This document shows positions 49,275-57,108 of a stretch of 64,000 bases of DNA, one piece after another; the first letter of the stretch is position 1; the number at the start of each line of letters is the position of its first letter. Position numbers and translations under genes: made by a program. The notes under the pieces are model-generated. The model made no database searches and was not told the origin of the DNA. It worked only from the letters and a program-made list of their open reading frames with translations. The stretch is from AG-12 sp027339635 (GTDB lineage: Bacteria > Chloroflexota > Dormibacteria > Aeolococcales > Bog-877), in the NCBI GenBank assembly GCA_027339635.1, contig DAHWNZ010000006.1:15563-79562 (forward strand), read 5' to 3'.

Positions 49275-50585
49275 CTAGGTCGCGAGAACCGCGCGGGCCG
49301 CCTCGGCCAGCTCTTCCTGCCCCTGGCCTGGCCCGACGCCGGCCAGTCTCCACCCGCCCTGGTCTAGCAGGCCGGCTGCCACGGATTGGACATCCGCACC
49401 AGATACCGAACGTATGTGCGCCACAACCTCTTCAGGTGCCAGGATGGTCCCGGTGAGCAGCAGCTGTTGACCGAGGAACTCGCTTAGGGCGCCAGCGCTC
49501 TCCATCTGCAGCAGCAGACGTCCTGCCAGCTGATCCTTGGTCCGCTCCAGGTCGCTTTGCGCAAGGGCCGAGTCCGCCAGCTTGCGAACCTCCAGAAGTG
49601 CGGCGCGTACGGCGGTGGCCGCCCTCTCCGGTTGAGTGGCGACGTAGATCGCCATCGCGCCGGTGTCTCTGTGCCTGGTGGTGAAGGAGTGGACGTCGTA
49701 CGCGAGCCCTTGGCGCTCGCGCAACTCCATGAATAGTCGGCTGCTCATGCCGTCTCCCAGGACCGTGTCCAGGACGTCCAGCGACCAACGGTCGGAGGCG
49801 AGATATGAGGAGCAGCGGCAACCGATCAGGAGATGGGTCTGCTCGCCCCGGCGTCGCCTCAGGCGGACCTTCAGATCGGCCTCCGGGGCCTTCGGAGAAG
49901 GCCCCTCGAACCTCGATCCGTCCTCCCTCGCGGCGAGCGTCATGATCGGCTCCAGCCGGCGCTGCACCGCCCCCAGCGCTGCCCCCTCGTCGAGTGCGCC
50001 GGCGACTACCACGACCAGCTGTGATGGGTGATAGTTCGAGTCCCGATAGGTACGTAGCTCCCCGGCGTCTATGCGGGCCAGGGAGGCCTTGGTCCCGCTG
50101 GGATCCCGTGCCAGGGGATGGGTGCCCCAGATCAAATTGTCAAACGCCATCTGCGCCAGCTCCTGAGGCTGGTCCAGATACATGCCCAGCTCCTCCAGGA
50201 CGACGCGACGCTCCTTGTCCACCTCGCCGGGCTCGATCAGGGGTGCGAAGACCAGGTCGGTGAGAACGTCCACCGCCAGCTCCAAGCGCTGCTCGGGGAC
50301 CTTGGCCCAGAAGACGGTCATCTCCTTGTCGGTGCTGGCGTTGAGGACTCCGCCGACACCCTCGATGGCCTCCGACACGGCCCTGCTGTCGCGGTACCGC
50401 TCGGTCCCCTTGAAGACGATGTGTTCCAGGAAGTGCGAAACCCCGGCGATTCGCCGGGGCTCGGACCTGGAGCCCACCCCCATCATGTACGACACCGAGA
50501 CCGAGTTACGCCCGGGCATGGGCGCCAGCACCAGGCGCACTCCGGATGGGAGTCGTAGTTCCCGCCAGCTGGTTGAGAGTGCCAA
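49275..50585 (-). CDS. M16-family zinc peptidase
   Basis: A 436-aa pitrilysin/insulinase-type peptidase. The inverted zinc motif HFLEH is in GVSHFLEHIVFKGTERY, with the third ligand Glu in the downstream EVDKERRVVLEEL region. The C-terminal half is the related non-catalytic M16 domain. Single-length M16 proteins act in protein turnover or signal-peptide degradation. TTG 50585 is one base after the lipoprotein stop; a longer frame running over that gene is rejected. Confidence 0.92.
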   Translation of the reverse strand: MALSTSWRELRLPSGVRLVLAPMPGRNSVSVSYMMGVGSRSEPRRIAGVSHFLEHIVFKGTERYRDSRAVSEAIEGVGGVLNASTDKEMTVFWAKVPEQRLELAVDVLTDLVFAPLIEPGEVDKERRVVLEELGMYLDQPQELAQMAFDNLIWGTHPLARDPSGTKASLARIDAGELRTYRDSNYHPSQLVVVVAGALDEGAALGAVQRRLEPIMTLAAREDGSRFEGPSPKAPEADLKVRLRRRRGEQTHLLIGCRCSSYLASDRWSLDVLDTVLGDGMSSRLFMELRERQGLAYDVHSFTTRHRDTGAMAIYVATQPERAATAVRAALLEVRKLADSALAQSDLERTKDQLAGRLLLQMESAGALSEFLGQQLLLTGTILAPEEVVAHIRSVSGADVQSVAAGLLDQGGWRLAGVGPGQGQEELAEAARAVLAT

Positions 50586-50586
50586 C

Positions 50587-51189
50587 CTAGGATGCCTCGA
50601 TCGTGTGCTGCTGGCGCTCGGCCAGGGTGATCGCGTAGCCGACGTCCAGGGTGGCGGCGTTGCCTTCGATCTGGATCCCCGCCACCACGTTGGCCTGGCG
50701 CCACGCCACCACGAACGCTTCGTAGCTCGTGCCGTTGAACTGCTTCTGCAGCACGAATCCGACGGCGCCATCACCGAGGCTACCGGTCGAGATCTGGGTC
50801 CCCCCGGCCGTCCTCGCCTGCTCGGCCACAATTCTGAGTCCCTGGGCGGCACCGGAGTCAGTCCTGTAACTGGCGGCCGAGCTCTCGATAACGACCGGTC
50901 CGATGGCCTCTTGGGGACTGGCCGCTCGCTCGAAGTCAGACTCATATCCCGTGATGCGACCTGCTCTTGCGAGCTCCCGCTCCACCACCTTGCTGCCGGC
51001 GGCAGCCCTCTGGTTGGAGTAGGTCCCGGACGAGGGGGAGCCTGTCTCCACTTGGAAACCTGGATACGGGATCTGCCCCACGGTCAGCACCAGGTCCTTG
51101 ACGGGCCTATCTATGGTCTGCGAGGGGTGGGTGCCGCAGCCCGCCAGCAACACCCCCGCGCTCGAGGCCAGAGCCAGCCCCACCCTCAA
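50587..51189 (-). CDS. Lipoprotein, unknown
   Basis: A 200-aa protein with a short N-terminal signal and lipobox LLAGC. The mature domain has the pattern of small secreted proteins with scattered Gly/Ser and no recognised fold. The TTG start lies 26 nt after jag, between it and the M16 peptidase; the conserved-looking packing suggests co-transcription. Confidence 0.7.
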   Translation of the reverse strand: MRVGLALASSAGVLLAGCGTHPSQTIDRPVKDLVLTVGQIPYPGFQVETGSPSSGTYSNQRAAAGSKVVERELARAGRITGYESDFERAASPQEAIGPVVIESSAASYRTDSGAAQGLRIVAEQARTAGGTQISTGSLGDGAVGFVLQKQFNGTSYEAFVVAWRQANVVAGIQIEGNAATLDVGYAITLAERQQHTIEAS

Positions 51190-51215
51190 TCGTCGCGAAC
51201 GGGGGAGTTCCGGTC

Positions 51216-51917
51216 TCAGCTCCGACCCGTCCCACCCGCCGGGGACGCTCCTCCCTGCTGTGGCCTGATGACCACCCTGCGGCCCTCGTCAACCCCAGTG
51301 CTCTCGGAGGTGACGCCGGGTACCGACGCCAGGGCCATGTGGACGGCGCGACGCTCGTAGGGAGGCATCGGGTCCAGCATCACGGTCCGCCCGCTCCGCT
51401 GCACATCAGCCGCCAGCCGCTGTGCCATCTGGGTCACGGTCCTCTCCCTACGCTCGCGGTAATGGGCGACGTCCACGATCACCCGGGATGTGCCGCCCGG
51501 GGCTCCATCCTTGCTCAGCATCAGGTTCACAACCGTCTGCAGAGCCCGCAGGGACTCTCCGCGCCACCCGATGAGAACCCCGAGGTCGGATCCCTCCACC
51601 TGCAGGGCAAAGGGGCTGCCCTCAGCGGGCGAGGACCCGTCCGGCTGCGACGGTCTTGTGATCTCCACCTCAGCGTCCATGTCCATCAGGCGCAGGAGGT
51701 CTTGGAGATGTCGCCGGGCGGCCAGCACCTCATCCGGGATCACATGTGCGCGGACACACGCCTCGGCCGCGGTGATTCGTTCTCCGGGGACGGCCAGCGC
51801 TCCCTGGCTGACAACCTCCACCAGAACACTCTCCCGGGGCACCCCCGCCTGGGCCAGGGCGCGCGCCACAGCTTGGTCCACGGTTTGTCCGCGCGCCTCG
51901 ATCACCGGTTCACTCAT
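51216..51917 (-). CDS. jag: RNA-binding protein Jag/KhpB
   Basis: A 233-aa protein with an N-terminal Jag-N domain (IEARGQTVDQAVARALAQAG), a KH domain around LIGWRGESLRALQTVVNL, and a C-terminal R3H domain (MPPYERRAVHMALA). It binds RNA together with KhpA in other bacteria and influences cell division and envelope growth. It lies 18 nt after yidC, the standard arrangement near oriC. Confidence 0.93.
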   Translation of the reverse strand: MSEPVIEARGQTVDQAVARALAQAGVPRESVLVEVVSQGALAVPGERITAAEACVRAHVIPDEVLAARRHLQDLLRLMDMDAEVEITRPSQPDGSSPAEGSPFALQVEGSDLGVLIGWRGESLRALQTVVNLMLSKDGAPGGTSRVIVDVAHYRERRERTVTQMAQRLAADVQRSGRTVMLDPMPPYERRAVHMALASVPGVTSESTGVDEGRRVVIRPQQGGASPAGGTGRS

Positions 51918-51935
51918 TGATAATCACTCGAGAAT

Positions 51936-53207
51936 TCACTTCTGGCGAGGGCGCCGTCTGCCACTGGGGCGAGCATTGGGGTTCCTTGACAGCCCCGGCC
52001 TGTCGGCCGTCCCGTTCCCGGGCGGGGCGGGCAGGGATCCGTCCACCTTCCCGTTGGGCCCCTTCGAATCCACGCCACCTGGCCGTCCCGGGCGGCCGTT
52101 GGAGCCCTTGCTGGCGCTCTTATCGGTCGTGACGGGCTGGGATCCGTCCACCTTCCCATTGGTCCCCTTCGACGCCACCGCTCCTGGCCGCCCCGGGCGT
52201 CCGTTGGAGCCCTTGCTGGCGCTCTTATCGGGTCCCCCGGGCTGGGCCGGGCCCCGTCCCTGCACAAGGTTCCTGGAGCCACTGCTCTGGAGTTGCCTGC
52301 CACCCACCATGCCTGAGGCGTAGTCATCGGGGAACTGGGCCCGAAACCGGCCCATCGGGGAGTTCGCGGGATACCATCCGGCCCCCGGAACCCAGGAGGG
52401 CATCCGCAGCCCGCCCCAGCCCATCATGGTGTACACCTGGATCACCATGATGGCGCTCTGGGTGATCCAGTAGAGCCCGACACCCTGATAGAAGTTGAGA
52501 GCGAAGACGGCGATGAGGACCGGCATCAGGTAGGTCGTCTGTGACATGACCCGGTACATCTGCCGCTCTGACTCCGTCATGTCCGGCCGGGCGGGCTGCA
52601 TCATCATCTTCGACTGCATGAAGGTCAGGACCCCGGCCAGGATCGGGATGATCAGCAGAGCCGGGTGGCCGATGATCCCACCCTTGACCTTGAACGCGAC
52701 GTCGCTCAGCTGCGGCACCCAGAGAAAGCCACCGTGGGCGTTGTGGGCCTGGGACAGCTTTTGAATCGCCCCATACAGGGCGTAGATGAAAGGCATCTGG
52801 ATCAGGAGCGGCATGCAGCCGGAGAGCTGCCCCAGAGGGTTTATGTTGTGGCGCTTGTAGAGCGCCATCGTCTCCTCGTTGAGCCGGGTGCGGTCCTTCT
52901 TGTACTTCTGCTGGATCTCCTTCAGCTCCGGGCCGATCAGCCGCTGCTGGGCCTGGATCCGCCACTGCGTCGAGATCTGCCACCGGAAGAGGGGAAAGAG
53001 GATCCCGCGGATGATGACCGTGATGGCGATGATCGCCACCCCGAAGGCTCCGATCGCGGCCGTTGGCCCAAAAGCCTGAAAGACCGTATCCAAAAAGTGC
53101 AGGGCGATCCCGACCGGGGTCAGGAGGATGTAGAAGAAGATCGCCTCAAAGGGGTTGGACGGCGGCGGCGCCATCGGGTTTACGAAACCCAGCACCTCAA
53201 TGCCCAT
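51936..53207 (-). CDS. yidC: Membrane protein insertase YidC/Oxa1
   Basis: A 423-aa insertase. The YidC/Oxa1 core occupies residues ~20-270, with the amphipathic loop EIQQKYKKDRTRLNEETMA, GCMPLLIQMPFIYALYG and a final membrane helix near GLYWITQSAIMVIQVY. Past residue ~320 the tail is disordered and contains two 35-residue tandem repeats (DKSASKGSNGRPGRPG...KVDGS), ending in a basic stretch SGRRRPRQK. Such basic tails can contact the ribosome. The start ATG lies inside the end of yidD (11-bp overlap). Confidence 0.95.
   Translation of the reverse strand: MGIEVLGFVNPMAPPPSNPFEAIFFYILLTPVGIALHFLDTVFQAFGPTAAIGAFGVAIIAITVIIRGILFPLFRWQISTQWRIQAQQRLIGPELKEIQQKYKKDRTRLNEETMALYKRHNINPLGQLSGCMPLLIQMPFIYALYGAIQKLSQAHNAHGGFLWVPQLSDVAFKVKGGIIGHPALLIIPILAGVLTFMQSKMMMQPARPDMTESERQMYRVMSQTTYLMPVLIAVFALNFYQGVGLYWITQSAIMVIQVYTMMGWGGLRMPSWVPGAGWYPANSPMGRFRAQFPDDYASGMVGGRQLQSSGSRNLVQGRGPAQPGGPDKSASKGSNGRPGRPGAVASKGTNGKVDGSQPVTTDKSASKGSNGRPGRPGGVDSKGPNGKVDGSLPAPPGNGTADRPGLSRNPNARPSGRRRPRQK
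52022..52231. repeat. Two tandem 105-bp repeats inside yidC
   Basis: Two adjacent copies of a 105-bp unit, in frame and encoding the 35-residue repeats of the YidC tail. They differ by several substitutions (for example AVASKGTNG versus GVDSKGPNG), so they are not brand-new copies. Confidence 0.85.
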
Positions 53208-53439
53208 GGGCCAGATCCTCGGGCAGTGGGACGGGGTCGTACCCGCCCTCGTGGAAGGGGTTGCAGCTCACGATCCGCCGGATCCCCATGATCCACCCTC
53301 GCCTGAACCCGTAGAGCTGAATGGCCTCGTACGTGTAATGGGAGCAACTGGGCTCGTAGCGGCAGCCTCCCACCAGGCCGAGTATGGGACTCAGAGCGAC
53401 CTGGTAGAAGACGATGAACCAGAGCGACAGCTTCTTCAC
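53197..53439 (-). CDS. yidD: Membrane protein insertion efficiency factor YidD
   Basis: An 80-aa protein with the DUF37/YidD pattern: VKKLSLWFIVFYQVALSPIL (a membrane-associated helix), CRYEPSCSHYTYEAIQLYG and CNPFHEGGYDPVP, including the conserved cysteines. It aids YidC-dependent insertion. The GTG start overlaps the rnpA stop (GTGA) and the end overlaps yidC. Confidence 0.94.
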   Translation of the reverse strand: MKKLSLWFIVFYQVALSPILGLVGGCRYEPSCSHYTYEAIQLYGFRRGWIMGIRRIVSCNPFHEGGYDPVPLPEDLAHGH

Positions 53440-53771
53440 CTGGCGCGCACCTGCAGGCGGTTCAGGTTGTTGGCCAGAGATGCCTCCAGATCCGAGAACC
53501 GGCTCTGGGCGCCCTGCGGAGTGGGGATGAGCACGATGTCCACCGCCTGCAGGCTGGGTACTTCGGCAGCCGCCGCCATGAGCAGGCGCCGCCTCACCAG
53601 ATTGCGCTGCACGGCACATCCCAGACGTTTGCTGGCGGATATGCCCACCCGGGGGTGGCCGACATCGTTGCCCCTGACCTGCACTCGCAGCAGCCGGTCT
53701 CCCGCGGTTCTCCGCTCCGCCCGCACCCGCTCAAAGTCAGCGGAATTACGGAGCCGGAAGCTGCTGTTCAC
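53436..53771 (-). CDS. rnpA: RNase P protein component
   Basis: A 111-aa protein subunit of RNase P. Landmarks are FRLRNSADFERVR, RVGISASKRLG and the RNR-like basic motif VQRNLVRRRL. GTG 53771 overlaps the rpmH stop (GTGA). The same frame remains open upstream over all of rpmH to an ATG at 53972, which would give a 178-aa protein; Thermus is known to make such an extended RnpA. I keep the short start as default. Confidence 0.93.
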   Translation of the reverse strand: MNSSFRLRNSADFERVRAERRTAGDRLLRVQVRGNDVGHPRVGISASKRLGCAVQRNLVRRRLLMAAAAEVPSLQAVDIVLIPTPQGAQSRFSDLEASLANNLNRLQVRAR

Positions 53772-53914
53772 CGCACCGGCGCGGGCGTCAGACGCCAGCG
53801 ACCCTTGAGCCGTCTGCGCTTGAGCACGCGGACACCTCCTGGGGTCGACATCCGGGCGCGAAACCCGTGCACCTTCCTCCGGTAGCGCTTCTTGGGCTGA
53901 TAGGTTCTCTTGAT
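53768..53914 (-). CDS. rpmH: Ribosomal protein L34 with AUC start
   Basis: A 48-aa protein: KRTYQPKKRYRRKVHGFRAR and MSTPGGVRVLKRRRLKGRW are unmistakable L34. The codon in the initiator position (before KRTYQP) is ATC. An in-frame TGA lies five codons before it, and no ATG, GTG or TTG is in between. AGGAG lies 7 nt before the ATC. So L34 probably starts with AUC, unless there is a sequence error. It is too short for routine gene calling. Confidence 0.85.
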   Translation of the reverse strand: MKRTYQPKKRYRRKVHGFRARMSTPGGVRVLKRRRLKGRWRLTPAPVR

Positions 53915-54318
53915 GACCTGTCTCCTCTGTCAGCTGACCCGTCCGCCAAGGGTCGGCGCAGGGTGCATTCATGCTGTGGACTGACCAGTTGAGGATACCA
54001 GAGAAACGCGGCGGACCAGATCTCACCCAGGCCTGCGCCGTGGGCTTGTCCCAATGCGCCTCTTCACCACCCCTGGCCGGCGGCAGCGGGCCCCCACTGG
54101 GAGTCGGCGCCATTGGCCATGCCCCAGGGTGGAACGGATTGCGCCTCGGCCCCAGCGGTGCTACCATCCCGGAGCGACCGCGGGGGTGGACCAGGCCCGG
54201 TCCAAGCTTCTAAATTCCACAGGGTGCATCTTCCCCTTCAGGTGAGTTTTCCACTCCTGTGCAGAAGGTGTGAATTGCGCTCTGCTTCCCCTGCCCCCAT
54301 TCGACCTTCGGAGTTCAT
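53915..54318. other. oriC: rpmH-dnaA intergenic region, probable oriC
   Basis: A 404-nt gene-free region between divergent rpmH and dnaA, the usual oriC position. Near dnaA are four degenerate DnaA-box-like 9-mers: AATTCCACA (54213-54221), TTTTCCACT (54247-54255), the reverse complement of TTCTGCACA (54258-54266) and a TGTGAATTG near 54270. All differ from TTATCCACA by two or three bases. No obvious AT-rich unwinding element is seen, so the assignment rests mainly on context. Confidence 0.45.
53992..53997 (-). promoter_or_regulatory. Candidate extended -10 box of rpmH-rnpA
   Basis: TATCCT preceded by TGG on the minus strand (TGGTATCCT, an extended -10). Predicted leader about 70 nt. It also lies upstream of the ATG at 53972 that could start an extended RnpA. 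Confidence 0.4.
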
Positions 54319-55686
54319 TTGAGCATCTCTCCAGATCAGCTCTGGACCGCTGCCCAGGAGGAACTGCGCTTTCAGGTCAGCCGGCCTGGTTATGAGGCCT
54401 GGCTCAAGAATGCGCGGCTGCTTACCCTCGAGGACGATGGGGCGAGGGCTGTCATAGGAGTGCCGACCCCCCTAGCCCGCGACTGGGTCAGCGACCGGTA
54501 CGCCGCGGTCATCAGGGAGACCCTCTCCGCCATCCTCAATCGCGACGTGGATGTTGAGTTCGCGGTTCAGGGACAGGCCGTGGACTCATCCCCTCCCATG
54601 CAGTTGAGGGGGGAGGTCAGCGAGCGCCGGGCCGACCCTCCGGAGGCCGTGACCGAGACCGTCCCCGGACTTAACCCGCGCTACACCTTCTCCGCCTTCG
54701 TGGTGGGGAACACCTCTCGATTCGCGGAGGCCGCCTGCCGCGCGGTGGCGGACTCTCCCAGTCGCGCCTACAACCCCTTGTTTCTCTACGGCGGGGTCGG
54801 TCTCGGCAAGACCCACCTCATGCACGCCGTGGGGCACGCCGTCTGGCAGCGCCACCGCCAGCGTGTCGCCTACGTCACCTCTGAGAGCTTCATGAACCAG
54901 ATGATCACCTCCATCCAGGAGAACCGGATGGCCGAGTTCCGCACCCGCTATCGCACGGTGGATGTCCTCCTCGTCGATGACATCCAGTTCCTGGCGGGAA
55001 AGGACCGCACCCAGGAGGAGTTCTTCCACACCTTCAACGCCCTCCAGGAGGTGAACCGGCAGATCGTGATAACCAGCGACCGCCCGCCCCGCGAGATCCC
55101 CACGCTGGAGGACCGCCTCAGGACCAGGTTCGAGGGAGGCCTGATGGCGGATATCCAGCCTCCTGACTTCGAGACCAGGCTGGCCATCCTTCGCAGCAAG
55201 CTGAGCCCAGCCCAGGGATGGGTCGGCGACGACGTGCTCTCATTCATCGCCCACAACATCAAGAAGAACATCCGCGAGCTGGAGGGGGCCCTGACCCGGG
55301 TTCTGGCCCATGCCTCAATCAACGGCGGCGGGAGCCCGACCATCGAGGAGGTGTCGGAGATCCTGAGGGACATAATCCCGACTGCGGACACAAGGCCCGT
55401 GTCGGTCGACGCGGTGCAGACCCTGGTCGCCGACTATTACGGGATCTCGATCAAGGAGATGACCAGCAAGCGCCGCGACAAGCACATCGTCTTTCCCCGC
55501 CAGGTGGCGATGTATCTGATCCGGGAGGAGATTGCCATGAGCCTGCCGGCGATCGGGCTGGCGTTTGGCGGCCGCGACCACACAACCGTGCTGCACTCCT
55601 ACGAGAAGATCTCCAATGACATCAAGGAGGACCCAAAGGTAGCCGACGACATCTCGCGGCTGAGGGAGAAGCTGAGGTCCGGGTGA
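54319..55686 (+). CDS. dnaA: Chromosomal replication initiator DnaA
   Basis: A 455-aa AAA+ initiator. Domain I is at residues 1-80, a short linker follows, and the AAA+ core starts at RYTFSAFVVGNTSRFAEAA with Walker A GGVGLGKTHLMH and Walker B LLVDDIQFL. The C-terminal DNA-binding domain has the DnaA signature GGRDHTTVLHSYEKI. The TTG start has GGAG 5-6 nt before it. dnaN, recF and dciA follow on the same strand. Confidence 0.97.
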   Translation: MSISPDQLWTAAQEELRFQVSRPGYEAWLKNARLLTLEDDGARAVIGVPTPLARDWVSDRYAAVIRETLSAILNRDVDVEFAVQGQAVDSSPPMQLRGEVSERRADPPEAVTETVPGLNPRYTFSAFVVGNTSRFAEAACRAVADSPSRAYNPLFLYGGVGLGKTHLMHAVGHAVWQRHRQRVAYVTSESFMNQMITSIQENRMAEFRTRYRTVDVLLVDDIQFLAGKDRTQEEFFHTFNALQEVNRQIVITSDRPPREIPTLEDRLRTRFEGGLMADIQPPDFETRLAILRSKLSPAQGWVGDDVLSFIAHNIKKNIRELEGALTRVLAHASINGGGSPTIEEVSEILRDIIPTADTRPVSVDAVQTLVADYYGISIKEMTSKRRDKHIVFPRQVAMYLIREEIAMSLPAIGLAFGGRDHTTVLHSYEKISNDIKEDPKVADDISRLREKLRSG

Positions 55687-55953
55687 AGTCTCCAACAGCT
55701 TTTCCAGATACCCTGGGGAGACAGGCGCCATTCCTGTTGGTTTCTCCCAGGGGTCCCGGGTCAGGGGACAAGCAGGAGGTGACGGCGGAGACGGTCCACA
55801 GGATTTCCACCGCCTGTTGGAGATCGGATTTGGCAGATTTCCCCACCCTCAACTCCCCTACTATGACTGCGACTCCAAAAATCCCGTCTTCGTGTCCTGG
55901 CTCCCTGTTGACAAGGCCCGAAGTTTCCAATCGATGAGAAGGAGGCAACACCC
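55687..55953. other. dnaA-dnaN intergenic region
   Basis: A 267-nt non-coding gap, longer than most here. It contains CGGTCCACA (55792-55800) and ATTTCCACC (55803-55811), weakly DnaA-box-like, plus a strong AAGGAGG Shine-Dalgarno before dnaN. It may belong to a bipartite origin, but the evidence is thin. Confidence 0.35.
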
Positions 55954-57087
55954 TTGAAGTGCACGGTCTCACCCCAGCAGCTGGGGGCAGGTTTGGCGTC
56001 GGTCACGCGGGCTGTTTCCAGCCGCAACACGCTTCCCATCCTCAGCAACGTCCTGATCGAGGCCAAGGAAGGTGCTCTCGAGCTGACCGCCACCAATCTG
56101 GACCTGACCATCCATCACACCCTGCCCGCGGAGGTGGTGGCATCCGGACAGGTGACGGTCCCTGCCCGGATCCTCTCGGACTTCGTCACCGCGCTGCCAG
56201 AGCAGCCGCTCAACTGGGAGCTCGACCCGGTGCATCAGACGGTGCGCCTGCAGAGTGGTCGATTCGACGCCCATATCCGCGGGATCGACGCCTCCGAGTT
56301 CCCACCCCTGCCCGAGGTGGCCGACGGGGAGGCGTTCGAGCTGGATCCCCAGGCTCTGCTGGGAGCCATCGAGCAGACGGTGGTGGCGGCGAGCGGCGAC
56401 GAGGGGAGGCCGATATACACAGGGGTCCTCTTCGAGGCCGATGGGAGTGAGGTGACCATGGTCGCCACCGACGGGCACCGGCTCGCGATCAGGCGCCTGG
56501 AGATATCGCAGTCTGATGCCGGCGCGCCGGCCAAGTTCGGGGTGATCATCCCGGCCCGGGCGCTGGCCGAGCTGGCACGGCTGCTCAAGCCGGTCGTGAC
56601 CACCCCCGCATCGGTGGGGATGTCGGTTTCCGGGTCTCGCTCCCAGGTTAGATTCCAGATTCCTGGGTACGAGCTGACGACAAGGCTCATAGACGGCTCC
56701 TACCCAAGCTATGAGAAGGTGATACCAGAGGGGTCTCAGTCCCTGGTCAGGGCCTCCACCGAAGAGCTGAGGAGAACCACCAAGGTTGTCTCGCTCTTCG
56801 CCAGGGACGCGGCCAACGTCCTCAAGCTGCGCTGTGAGCCGGGCCAGATGGTGCTTTCCGCCAACACCAACGAGGTGGGGGACAACGTGGCCGCCATCGA
56901 CGCCACCCTGGAGGGTGACAGCGTGGGGATAGCCTTCAACGCCCGCTACGTGGCGGACGTGCTCGGCCTGATCGACTCTCAGGAGGTCGAGTTCGTCCTC
57001 AACGGGGCTCTGGCGCCCGGCCTGGTGAGGGTCCCTGGGGACGACACCTACCGCTACATCATCATGCCTGTCCGCGTCGCCCTATAG
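55954..57087 (+). CDS. dnaN: DNA polymerase III beta clamp
   Basis: A 377-aa sliding clamp with three repeated domains. Family segments include SRNTLPILSNVLIEA, SEFPPLPEV, VATDGHRLA and the C-terminal YRYIIMPVRV. It tethers replicative and translesion polymerases; the dinB product at 6-7.5 kb carries a matching QxxLF motif. The TTG start has AAGGAGG 8 nt upstream. Confidence 0.96.
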   Translation: MKCTVSPQQLGAGLASVTRAVSSRNTLPILSNVLIEAKEGALELTATNLDLTIHHTLPAEVVASGQVTVPARILSDFVTALPEQPLNWELDPVHQTVRLQSGRFDAHIRGIDASEFPPLPEVADGEAFELDPQALLGAIEQTVVAASGDEGRPIYTGVLFEADGSEVTMVATDGHRLAIRRLEISQSDAGAPAKFGVIIPARALAELARLLKPVVTTPASVGMSVSGSRSQVRFQIPGYELTTRLIDGSYPSYEKVIPEGSQSLVRASTEELRRTTKVVSLFARDAANVLKLRCEPGQMVLSANTNEVGDNVAAIDATLEGDSVGIAFNARYVADVLGLIDSQEVEFVLNGALAPGLVRVPGDDTYRYIIMPVRVAL

Positions 57088-57108
57088 CCCCTTCCAGGCG
57101 GCCCGAAT

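Noticed and set aside
52022..52231. Tandem repeat as a mobile or CRISPR-like element
   Set aside because: The repeat is in frame, has a 105-bp unit without spacers and encodes the disordered YidC tail.
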